A DNA stretch of 6,103 bases from Flavobacteriaceae bacterium (GTDB lineage: Bacteria; Bacteroidota; Bacteroidia; Flavobacteriales; Flavobacteriaceae), in contig CP070731.1 in assembly GCA_020347545.1 (NCBI GenBank), positions 378,398 to 384,500 on the forward strand, given 5' to 3'. The position numbers and the translations under genes are program-made. Shown here in pieces: positions 1 through 5,465 of this stretch. The notes under the pieces are model-generated. The model was not told the DNA's origin, ran no database searches, and saw only the letters and a program-made list of their open reading frames with translations. Positions within the stretch are counted from its first letter, which is position 1. Every line of letters begins with the position of its first letter.

Positions 1-151
1 CAATGTTCCCGTCATCATTTTCATCTTCATGAACAACCTCCTTATCATTTGCTTTCAACTGGCCCATGAGGACCTCACTGTCATAAACATTTTTCGAACA
101 GCCCAACGTAACGACATTGATCTTATTTTTTCTGGCAGATTTAGTCCTCAT
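1..151 (-). CDS. rimO: Ribosomal protein uS12 methylthiotransferase RimO, N-terminal part only
   Basis: The frame reads leftward from an ATG at 149-151 and is open to the window edge, giving the first 50 residues, so the 3' end is missing. RimO is a radical-SAM enzyme that adds a methylthio group to a conserved aspartate of ribosomal protein uS12. What is visible is the start of the N-terminal methylthiotransferase domain: a short basic leader (MRTKSARKNK), a beta strand INVVTLG, then the motif GCSKNVYDSE with Cys18, expected to be the first of three cysteines binding the auxiliary iron-sulphur cluster. GCSKN favours RimO over the sister tRNA enzyme MiaB, which usually has GCQMN. The radical-SAM CxxxCxxC motif and the TRAM domain lie outside the window. 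The gene begins 3 nt after the ftsY stop, so the two are probably co-transcribed. The family call is firm; the state of the rest of the gene is unknown. Confidence 0.93.
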   Translation of the reverse strand, partial: MRTKSARKNKINVVTLGCSKNVYDSEVLMGQLKANDKEVVHEDENDDGNI

Positions 152-154
152 ATC

Positions 155-1111
155 CTATTTAAAAAAAGAATCTACAAATTCTACTTTATTGAAGACCTGG
201 AGATCATCAATTCCTTCTCCTACTCCAATATATTTGACAGGAATCTGGAACTGATCCGAAATTCCGATGACAACTCCACCTTTGGCGGTTCCATCCAACT
301 TTGTAACTGCCAAAGAGGTAACTTCAGTTGCTTTTGTAAACTGCTTGGCCTGTTCAAAAGCATTTTGACCCGTTGAACCATCCAAAACCAATAATACTTC
401 ATCGGGTTTGTCCGGAGTCACCTTTTGCATTACCCTCTTGATCTTTGTCAATTCATTCATCAGGTTGACTTTGTTATGTAACCTTCCCGCGGTGTCTATG
501 ATCACCACATCGGCATCCTGTTTTACAGCAGACTGAAGTGTATCAAAAGCAACCGAAGCCGGGTCACTGCCCATTTCCTGTCTTACCATGGGCACATCTA
601 CCCGGTCCGCCCACACCTGAAGCTGATCAATGGCAGCCGCCCGAAAAGTGTCTGCCGCTCCTAAAACCACTTTAAGCCCCTTGCGTTTAAATTGTGCGGC
701 TAGTTTTCCGATTGTCGTCGTTTTGCCAACCCCGTTCACCCCAACGATCATGATCACATAAGGCTTTTTTACATCTTCAGGAATGGTAAAATCCGTTTCA
801 TTACCTGTATTTGTCTTTGCCAGCAGGGCAGCAATTTCCTCTCTCAGGATACTGTTCAACTCGTCAGTTCCAAAATATTTATCTCTTGAAACGCGTTCTT
901 CTATCTGCTCTATTATTTTTAAGGTAGTATCGACACCCACATCCGAAGAAACAAGGACTTCCTCTAAATTGTCCAGTACGTCATCATCAACTTTCGATTT
1001 TCCGGCAACTGCTTTGGATAATTTATTAAAGAAGGAGGTTTTGGATTTTTCAAGTCCCTTGTCAAGGGTTTCTTTTTTTTCTTTGGAAAATATATTTTTG
1101 AACAAACTCAT
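155..1111 (-). CDS. ftsY: Signal recognition particle receptor FtsY (SRP GTPase)
   Basis: FtsY is the membrane-associated receptor that binds the SRP protein Ffh and hands translating ribosomes to the Sec translocon; both GTPases hydrolyse GTP on release. The 318-residue protein has a short basic N-terminus, a helical N domain (about 20-100, with the typical LDNLEEVLVSSDVGVDTT) and a G domain. The nucleotide motifs are all intact: P-loop GVNGVGKTT (124-132), DTFRAAA (154-160), DTAGR (206-210), TKLDGTAKGG (270-279) and GVGEGIDDL (296-304). It lacks the long acidic A domain of E. coli FtsY, as is usual in short FtsY proteins, so membrane contact probably relies on the N-terminal helix. I chose the ATG at 1109-1111 (MSLFKNIFSK). 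An in-frame ATG at 1148-1150 would add 13 residues unlike the family and would overlap a promoter-like -7 element. The preceding gene is closed by a terminator, and rimO follows 3 nt downstream. Confidence 0.97.
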   Translation of the reverse strand: MSLFKNIFSKEKKETLDKGLEKSKTSFFNKLSKAVAGKSKVDDDVLDNLEEVLVSSDVGVDTTLKIIEQIEERVSRDKYFGTDELNSILREEIAALLAKTNTGNETDFTIPEDVKKPYVIMIVGVNGVGKTTTIGKLAAQFKRKGLKVVLGAADTFRAAAIDQLQVWADRVDVPMVRQEMGSDPASVAFDTLQSAVKQDADVVIIDTAGRLHNKVNLMNELTKIKRVMQKVTPDKPDEVLLVLDGSTGQNAFEQAKQFTKATEVTSLAVTKLDGTAKGGVVIGISDQFQIPVKYIGVGEGIDDLQVFNKVEFVDSFFK

Positions 1112-1147
1112 GATAGTTCTCTGATTATATCGATTTTTTAGCGGACA

Positions 1148-1155
1148 CAAAGATA
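1148..1155 (-). promoter_or_regulatory. Candidate -7 promoter element for ftsY-rimO
   Basis: On the minus strand this reads TATCTTTG, a full match to the Bacteroidota -7 consensus TAnnTTTG. It sits 36 nt before the chosen ftsY ATG and downstream of the terminator that ends the ribosomal unit, where a new promoter would be needed. No TTTG-like -33 element lies at the usual distance of about 20 nt; the nearest TTG (1165-1167) is only 9 nt away. The call therefore rests on one element plus context. Confidence 0.5.
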
Positions 1156-1189
1156 ATTAAAATTCAACGGATTAAGGTCCTGGCCTAAA

Positions 1190-1223
1190 ATCAAAAAAGC
1201 CACTTTCAACAGAAAGCAGCTTT
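1190..1223 (-). terminator. Intrinsic terminator after the rpmB-rpmG-DUF4295 unit
   Basis: Positions 1212-1223 and 1196-1207 form a 12-bp stem (two of the pairs are G-T) around a 4-nt loop (1208-1211). In the minus-strand transcript the stem is followed by a run of U that starts in its last bases and continues as UUUGAUUUU. The hairpin begins 23 nt after the DUF4295 stop codon. The plus-strand side has no comparable T run, so it acts leftward. It separates the ribosomal-protein unit from ftsY. Confidence 0.85.
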
Positions 1224-1246
1224 ATGTATTTTGTAGTGATAAACGA

Positions 1247-1399
1247 CTATTTTTTACTCAAATACTCGTTTACTTTTGATGGATCCATAATACTTTCAAC
1301 AAATGTATATGCACCTGTTTTTTCAGATTTCACCATTTTAATAGCCTTTGTCAATCTCTTTGACCCTGTTTGTAAAGATGCTACTGATTTCTTTGCCAT
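1247..1399 (-). CDS. DUF4295 small basic protein, probable ribosomal protein (bL38 candidate)
   Basis: A 50-residue ORF runs from the ATG at 1397-1399 to a TAG at 1247-1249. It starts MAKKSVASLQTGSKRLTKAI and ends SKVNEYLSKK. It is strongly basic, with lysines spread along its length, and has no cysteine, signal peptide or membrane segment. I recognise it as the DUF4295 family of Bacteroidota, which almost always follows rpmB and rpmG, as here (46 nt after rpmG). From memory, the cryo-EM structure of the Flavobacterium johnsoniae ribosome revealed a new large-subunit protein named bL38. I believe it corresponds to this family, but I cannot confirm that link here. Its size, charge, operon and the terminator directly after it all fit a ribosomal role. 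It is short enough to be lost to a minimum-length gene filter. That it is a real gene is near certain; the ribosomal role is inference. Confidence 0.93.
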   Translation of the reverse strand: MAKKSVASLQTGSKRLTKAIKMVKSEKTGAYTFVESIMDPSKVNEYLSKK

Positions 1400-1445
1400 G
1401 ACTCAATGTTTATGTGACATTCTCACAAAAGTGAAAATCCCTTAA

Positions 1446-1631
1446 TTATTTAATTTCTTTGTGAACTGTCATTTTTTTCAGGATAGGATTGAATTTTTTG
1501 ATCTCCAATCTATCCGGAGTATTTTTCTTATTCTTCGTTGTAATATAACGAGAAGTACCAGGTTGTCCTGAAGCTTTGTGCTCGGTACATTCCAATATTA
1601 CCTGAATTCTATTTCCTTTAGTCTTTGCCAT
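1446..1631 (-). CDS. rpmG: 50S ribosomal protein bL33
   Basis: bL33 is a small protein of the large ribosomal subunit near the E site. The 61-residue product starts MAKTKGNRIQVILECTEHKA and contains the family signature GTSRYITTKNKKNTPDRLEIKK (split here around positions 25-46) followed by the conserved end KKMTVHKEIK. It has a single cysteine (Cys15), so it is the zinc-free (C-minus) type that lacks the paired CxxC motifs. It is slightly longer than the roughly 50-55 residues of many bL33 proteins, as expected for the Bacteroidota form. Its ATG lies 6 nt after the rpmB stop, within a single transcription unit, and a 46-nt gap separates it from the DUF4295 gene. There is no paralogue in the window. 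Identification is secure. Confidence 0.97.
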   Translation of the reverse strand: MAKTKGNRIQVILECTEHKASGQPGTSRYITTKNKKNTPDRLEIKKFNPILKKMTVHKEIK

Positions 1632-1637
1632 CTCTTC

Positions 1638-1877
1638 TTATTTTTTTAGATAACCATTAGCTCTTGCCTCAGCAATTACTGCCTCAACACCTTTCTTATT
1701 GATGTTCTTTAAAGCTCTTGTAGAAACCTTTAAAGTTATCCATTTATCTTCCTCCGGTAAATAAAAACGCTTTTTTACCAAATTTACTTTGAATTTCCTT
1801 TTGGTTCTATTCAAAGCGTGAGATACGTTGTTTCCAACCATTGCTCTCTTGCCCGTTAACTCACAAACTCTTGACAT
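1638..1877 (-). CDS. rpmB: 50S ribosomal protein bL28
   Basis: bL28 is a large-subunit protein needed for 70S assembly and located near the E site. The 79-residue product begins MSRVCELTGKRAMVGNNVSH, the typical bL28 N-terminus, followed by the basic NRTKRKFKVNL and RFYLPEEDKWITLKVSTRAL segments and the C-terminal KKGVEAVIAEARANGYLKK. Only one cysteine (Cys5) is present, so like its neighbour bL33 it is a zinc-independent form. It is the first gene of the ribosomal unit, about 30 nt downstream of the predicted transcription start from the promoter at 1915-1946. The bases before the ATG (AGTCAGGAA) contain only a weak purine stretch, consistent with the low use of Shine-Dalgarno pairing in this phylum. 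Identification is secure. Confidence 0.98.
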   Translation of the reverse strand: MSRVCELTGKRAMVGNNVSHALNRTKRKFKVNLVKKRFYLPEEDKWITLKVSTRALKNINKKGVEAVIAEARANGYLKK

Positions 1878-1914
1878 TTCCTGACTGTTTTAATTCTTAT
1901 TTCAAAACGAGGTG

Positions 1915-1946
1915 CAAAAATAAATATTCTTTCCTAATCTGACAAA
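1915..1946 (-). promoter_or_regulatory. Bacteroidota-type promoter for rpmB-rpmG-DUF4295
   Basis: On the minus strand a -33 element TTTG (1943-1946) is followed after 20 nt by TATTTTTG (1915-1922), a full match to the -7 consensus TAnnTTTG recognised by the primary sigma factor of this phylum. Spacing is as expected. Transcription would begin near 1908, leaving a leader of about 30 nt before rpmB. The -33 element lies inside the last codons of cinA, so the ribosomal unit can be transcribed independently of cinA. No terminator is seen between cinA and rpmB, so read-through from cinA is also possible. Confidence 0.78.
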
Positions 1947-3199
1947 CTATTTATCGGGTTTTTTAAAATTTCTTTTCTTAGCAGTTCCAAGGCCTTAACC
2001 GAAGCTCGCTCTATAACTTTCGATCTTGGTTTACCAAAATAATATTCTTTGGAAAAACTCCCTTCCGGAGTTGCAATACCAATAAAGACGACCCCAACAG
2101 ACTTATCCGTTTCATCCTTTGTGGGACCCGCATTGCCCGTTGTGGAAACCGCAAAATCGGAGCCAAAAAGGTTTCTGCAGGCCACAGCCATCTCCTCCGC
2201 AACCTCTTTGCTAACCACCGTAAAATCATCGATAGTATTTTTATCCACCCCTAAAAGCTCGGTTTTGACTCTTTCATTATAGGCTATTAACGCCCCTTTC
2301 AAAAAGTTCGAGGCTCCGGGAATTGTTGTAATCATTTTAGAAATGTTTCCACCCGTGCAGCTTTCCGCCAAACTCAAGGTTAATTTTTTTTCCTGCATCA
2401 GATTGTTGATTGAAATCTCCAAGGCCTCGTTCAAGTCCTCACCTACAAGTATATCGTACACAAGTGATCTTAATGAATCCGTTTCTTTTTCAATTTCATT
2501 CCGAAGCTCATTCAGCCTATTTCCTTTTGCACTCAATCTTAATCTAACCTTTCCATAAGAGGGTAAATAAGCCAATTTAACATGAGAAGGTAATTGATCT
2601 TCCCAAGGTTGCAGCCTTTCGGCCAATCGACTCTCACCCATTCCATAGGTATGAAGGGTCTTATGAATGATATAAGGCAAATGAAATTTATCTCTGATGC
2701 CTGGAATTACATCATTTTTAATCAATCCCTTCATTTCATTTGGGACACCGGGAAGTGAGACGATCACTTTTCCTTCTTTATCAAACCACATTCCTGACGC
2801 CGTACCCAAGTGATTTTTCAATACCTTACAAGTACTTGGAAGCATGGCTTGCTTCATATCCATATCCGTAAACTTATACTTGATTTTGGCAAATAATTGT
2901 TTGATATGTTCTTCAATTTCAATTTTTCTTACCAAAGTATCTTCAAAATATTCAGCCAGTGTTATTTTTGTAATATCATCTTTTGTAGGCCCTAATCCTC
3001 CTGTCAAAATAACAATATCCGCGTTGGATTCTGCTTCCTTAATCGCCTTCAAAATATGATCTCTGTCATCCTGAATTGAAGTAATCTGATAAACCGAAAC
3101 TCCGATCTCATTCAATTGCTGACTTAGCCATTGTGAATTTGTATCCACAATCTGTCCAATTAAGATTTCATCTCCTATGGTTATTATTTCTGCATTCAT
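1934..3199 (-). CDS. cinA: CinA family protein: ADP-ribose pyrophosphatase / NMN deamidase
   Basis: This 421-residue protein has the usual full-length CinA layout. The N-terminal MoaB/MogA-like domain (about 1-170) starts MNAEIITIGDEILIGQIVDT and carries TGGLGPTKDD (66-75) and SLPGVPNEMKG (148-158). A middle KH-like region follows (about 175-255). The C-terminal PncC domain (about 260-412) has SLAESCTGG (276-284) and TGNAGP (354-359). In characterised CinA proteins the N-terminal part cleaves ADP-ribose and the C-terminal part deamidates nicotinamide mononucleotide, both in NAD clean-up and salvage. In Gram-positive species the name comes from competence induction; nothing here supports a competence role. 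Where many PncC proteins have TGIAGPxGG, this one has TGNAGPTKDE, a form I associate with Bacteroidota. It has its own likely -7 element upstream and its 3' end overlaps the rpmB promoter. Family call is firm; activities are inferred from the family. Confidence 0.95.
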   Translation of the reverse strand: MNAEIITIGDEILIGQIVDTNSQWLSQQLNEIGVSVYQITSIQDDRDHILKAIKEAESNADIVILTGGLGPTKDDITKITLAEYFEDTLVRKIEIEEHIKQLFAKIKYKFTDMDMKQAMLPSTCKVLKNHLGTASGMWFDKEGKVIVSLPGVPNEMKGLIKNDVIPGIRDKFHLPYIIHKTLHTYGMGESRLAERLQPWEDQLPSHVKLAYLPSYGKVRLRLSAKGNRLNELRNEIEKETDSLRSLVYDILVGEDLNEALEISINNLMQEKKLTLSLAESCTGGNISKMITTIPGASNFLKGALIAYNERVKTELLGVDKNTIDDFTVVSKEVAEEMAVACRNLFGSDFAVSTTGNAGPTKDETDKSVGVVFIGIATPEGSFSKEYYFGKPRSKVIERASVKALELLRKEILKNPINSLSD

Positions 3200-3218
3200 A
3201 TATAGAAATTCAAACAGA

Positions 3219-3226
3219 CAAAGATA
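3219..3226 (-). promoter_or_regulatory. Candidate -7 promoter element for cinA
   Basis: The minus strand reads TATCTTTG here, a full match to TAnnTTTG and identical to the element before ftsY. It lies 19 nt before the cinA ATG, which gives a short leader of roughly 10-13 nt. The -33 position (about 3245-3250) has no TTTG; the nearest resemblance is TTTATG at 3241-3246. Support comes from one element and the divergent gene arrangement. Confidence 0.5.
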
Positions 3227-3250
3227 GTCATTACAGTAAACATAAAGGTT

Positions 3251-3300
3251 ATTAGCCTAAATCAAGATTATGAATTTAATTTCTATATTTAGGCTCTAAT
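3251..3300. repeat. Interrupted inverted repeat in the cinA / M28 peptidase intergenic region
   Basis: ATTAGCCTAAAT (3251-3262) is mirrored by ATTTAGGCTCTAAT (3287-3300). The arms match over 12 bp except for an extra CT (3294-3295) in the right arm. The longest uninterrupted part is 9 bp, AGCCTAAAT and ATTTAGGCT, with 24 nt between. The right arm overlaps TATATTTA (3284-3291), one base short of a -7 consensus for the peptidase gene. It could be an operator or a leader hairpin, but no regulator family can be named. The rest of 3200-3317 is AT-rich, with no ORF of note. Confidence 0.5.
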
Positions 3301-3317
3301 TTTAAAAAATCAAATAA

Positions 3318-4814
3318 ATGAAGATCAAATTTTTTCTGACTCTTTCACTTTGTTCCGTCTTTATTTTAAACGCACAAACTGAGGCTGAGTTAGCCAATTC
3401 AACCGTATTTAAAAAAGATATCGAGGGACATATTTATTTCCTCGCTTCGGATGAATTAAAAGGAAGGCAAACGGGAACCCCAGAGCTTGACATTGCAGCA
3501 GCCTACATTGCCAATAACTTAAGAAAACACGATGTAAAACCTGCAGGAAAGGATGGTTCCTTCTATCAAAATGTACCTATGGAAGAAGTTAGCGCACCTG
3601 ATGGGATAACACTAACTGTTAATGAATTGAGCTTTGATAATTATCTGGCCATGTCGGTAAAGAACTTCACTTTTGACGGGGAGGCAGTATATTTAGGTTA
3701 TGGGTCAGAGGAAGATTTTAAAAACAATGATGTTGAAGGTAAACTGGTTATTGTCATGGCCGGATCTGAGGAGAATACAGGTATGCGTGCCAAATACCGA
3801 GAAGGAAAAAAGAAAAGGTCTTTAGCCAAGGAAAATGGGGCTGCTGGGCTTGTAGAGCTCACCCATGCGGATGAGAAAATGTGGAACCGTTATGCTCATT
3901 ATTTTAATGAAAGTAAAACGGGTCTTAAAAAAGAAGAAAAAGAAGGGAAGTTTGTTCATGTATGGATGATGGACAAGGAGCTTGAAGGAGCCGGAAAACT
4001 ATCAGAATCAAAATCCTTACATTCCTCCCTTTCGATTAACGGGATCGAAACCAAGGAAATATCTTCCCGAAATGTGGTTGGTTACCTGGAAGGTACTGAT
4101 CCTGAATTGAAAGATGAATACATTATATATTCCGCTCATTATGACCATGTAGGCATCGGAAAACCAAATGCTGAAAATGATTCCATTTACAACGGGGCCA
4201 GAGATAACGCAGTCGGAACCGTTACTGTTTTGAGTGTTGCTGAAAATTTAGCAAAATACCCTACAAAAAGATCTTCATTATTTATTTTGTTCACCGGAGA
4301 AGAAAAAGGTTTGCTGGGAAGTAAATACTATGTAGAAAACCCTGTAATACCTTTGGAAAAGATGGTTTATTGTTTCAATAGTGACAATGCAGGATACAAT
4401 GACACATCAAAAATTACCATTTTTGGCTTGAACAGAACCACGGTGAGCCACCATATTGAAACGGCAGCAACTGAGTTTGGATTAACTGCCATTGATGATC
4501 CGGCTCCGGAGCAAAACTTATTTGATCGGTCGGATAACGTGAATTTTGCCGCCAAGGGAATTCCTTCGCCTACTTACAGTATGGGCTTCAATGCCTTTGA
4601 TGATGAGATCAACAAATATTACCATCAGGTAACGGATAATCCGGATAATGTAGATTATGATTATCTGGTAAAGTTTTTTAAATCCTATGTGCTCTCTTCG
4701 AGGCTTATCGCCAATGATCCTAAAACGCCATTTTGGACAGAGGGTGATAAATATTATGAGGCCGGAGTTAAGCTTTATGAAGAGAAAATTGAAGAAGCCA
4801 GCGTATTAGATTAA
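3318..4814 (+). CDS. Secreted M28-family zinc metallopeptidase with PA-type insert
   Basis: This 498-residue protein is a co-catalytic zinc aminopeptidase/carboxypeptidase-type enzyme of family M28. A signal peptide is visible (Lys2, Lys4, hydrophobic core FFLTLSLCSVFIL, likely cleavage after NA at 18-19), so it should be exported to the periplasm or beyond. Cys12 is not in a proper lipobox. Residues about 105-250 resemble a protease-associated (PA) insert. The catalytic domain (about 252-460) keeps the expected residues: His274 and Asp276 in AHYDHVG, bridging Asp296 in GARDNAVG, Glu328-Glu329 in FTGEEKG, Asp356 in NSDNAGY and His436 in YYHQVTD. It should therefore be active. There is no C-terminal type IX secretion sorting domain. 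The start is supported by the signal peptide and an A-rich AATAAATG context. It stands alone, divergent from cinA and followed by a terminator. The natural substrate cannot be told from sequence. Confidence 0.93.
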   Translation: MKIKFFLTLSLCSVFILNAQTEAELANSTVFKKDIEGHIYFLASDELKGRQTGTPELDIAAAYIANNLRKHDVKPAGKDGSFYQNVPMEEVSAPDGITLTVNELSFDNYLAMSVKNFTFDGEAVYLGYGSEEDFKNNDVEGKLVIVMAGSEENTGMRAKYREGKKKRSLAKENGAAGLVELTHADEKMWNRYAHYFNESKTGLKKEEKEGKFVHVWMMDKELEGAGKLSESKSLHSSLSINGIETKEISSRNVVGYLEGTDPELKDEYIIYSAHYDHVGIGKPNAENDSIYNGARDNAVGTVTVLSVAENLAKYPTKRSSLFILFTGEEKGLLGSKYYVENPVIPLEKMVYCFNSDNAGYNDTSKITIFGLNRTTVSHHIETAATEFGLTAIDDPAPEQNLFDRSDNVNFAAKGIPSPTYSMGFNAFDDEINKYYHQVTDNPDNVDYDYLVKFFKSYVLSSRLIANDPKTPFWTEGDKYYEAGVKLYEEKIEEASVLD

Positions 4815-4832
4815 AGATTATTTCAGAAATTG

Positions 4833-4881
4833 AAGAGGCAATAAATTTACCAGGTTCTTGGTATTTATTGCTTCTTTTTTT
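4833..4881 (+). terminator. Intrinsic terminator after the M28 peptidase gene
   Basis: A long stem pairs 4833-4845 with 4864-4876, then after a TT bulge (4846-4847) TACCA (4848-4852) with TGGTA (4859-4863), closed by a 6-nt loop (4853-4858). The plus-strand 3' arm runs into seven T (4875-4881). The hairpin starts 18 nt after the peptidase stop codon. The minus-strand side is less T-rich, so termination is mainly rightward. Confidence 0.85.
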
Positions 4882-4903
4882 GAAGTATATCCATGAATCA
4901 TAC

Positions 4904-4947
4904 GGAAAAAGAAAGGCAAGATTTCAAATTGATTTAAATGATTTGCC
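4904..4947 (-). terminator. Possible weak terminator after the FAH-CYTH pair
   Basis: GGCAA (4915-4919) pairs with TTGCC (4943-4947), and imperfect AT pairs inside extend the stem. In the minus-strand transcript this is followed by a U-rich stretch (UUUCUUUUUCC, about 4904-4914). It lies 43 nt beyond the CYTH stop codon. The stem is imperfect and AT-rich, so the call is tentative. Nothing else is evident in 4882-4989. Confidence 0.4.
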
Positions 4948-4989
4948 AAATAATTTCAAAAATAATTTTAATCGAAACCACAATGAAAA

Positions 4990-5463
4990 TCACCACTGGT
5001 TAAATGGTTTCCTTGCAAGTGAAGAATTGTAATATTTGACCTGGCCAGTGACTTCAGCGCCAAGCCATTTTGGTTTAGCGAAACTTTCTTCCTCATCGGC
5101 AAGTTCGATCTCAGCAATGGTCAGTCCCTGATTTTCCAAACCGAATTCATCTACTTCAAAAATATGAACTCCTGATTTTACGAAGTATCTGACCTTTTCA
5201 ATGGTTCCGGGTTCACATATCACTAAAAGATTTTCTGCTTCCTTAACATCTATTTCTTTTTCCCATTCAAATCGGGTGGTTCCCGAGCTGTTCCCGATAC
5301 CCTTAATGGTAATAAATCCTTTCTGACCAGTAATTCTTATCCTAACCGTACGCTCCGGCACCGAAGATAAAAAACCCTGAACGATTCGTTCATTTTTGAA
5401 TGATTCCTTTTTAAAATCATCACTGAGAACCAAGAATTTCCTTTCAATTTCTTTATTGACCAA
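4990..5463 (-). CDS. CYTH-domain (triphosphate tunnel metalloenzyme) protein
   Basis: This 157-residue protein is a single CYTH domain, the size of the small stand-alone bacterial members. The fold is an eight-stranded tunnel lined by charged side chains that binds triphosphate and divalent metal. The signature ExExK is present as Glu5, Glu7, Lys9 in EIERKFLV. Further tunnel-type residues are Arg38, Arg41 and Arg43 (RTVRIRI), Lys54 (TIKG), Arg64, Glu66 and Glu68 (RFEWEKE), Lys90 and Arg92 (EKVRY), Glu103 and Asp105 (FEVDEF) and Glu118 and Glu120 (AEIEL). Small bacterial members tested are mostly inorganic triphosphatases; database labels of adenylate cyclase for such proteins are usually inherited from the CyaB name and not shown. 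There is no CHAD domain. The ATG is 2 nt after the stop of the FAH gene, so the two are probably one transcript. Fold is secure; substrate is inferred. Confidence 0.9.
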   Translation of the reverse strand: MVNKEIERKFLVLSDDFKKESFKNERIVQGFLSSVPERTVRIRITGQKGFITIKGIGNSSGTTRFEWEKEIDVKEAENLLVICEPGTIEKVRYFVKSGVHIFEVDEFGLENQGLTIAEIELADEEESFAKPKWLGAEVTGQVKYYNSSLARKPFNQW

Positions 5464-5465
5464 AC

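Noticed and set aside
29..376. Plus-strand open frame of 115 codons
   Set aside because: It lies antisense to rimO and ftsY, both certain genes. Its product has no recognisable family features, so it is a shadow frame.
783..1124. Plus-strand open frame of 113 codons, serine-rich
   Set aside because: It is antisense to the N domain of ftsY. Its composition is that expected from the reverse of a lysine- and glutamate-rich gene.
1112..1150. Thirteen-residue N-terminal extension of FtsY
   Set aside because: The extra residues do not resemble FtsY, and the upstream ATG overlaps the TATCTTTG element. MSLFKNIF is the usual flavobacterial beginning.
1413..1427. TGTGA-N5-TCACA, resembling a CRP half-site pair
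   Set aside because: CRP sites need a 6-nt spacer, and the position inside an operon between rpmG and DUF4295 is not a promoter. It is noted only as a possible hairpin.
1224..1445. Plus-strand open frame of 73 codons
   Set aside because: It is antisense to the DUF4295 gene, whose minus-strand product matches a known family.
3345..3356. Possible lipoprotein signal (LSLC) in the M28 peptidase
   Set aside because: The residue before the cysteine is leucine, not Gly/Ala/Ser, and Cys12 lies within the hydrophobic core. Cleavage after NA at 18-19 fits an ordinary signal peptide better.
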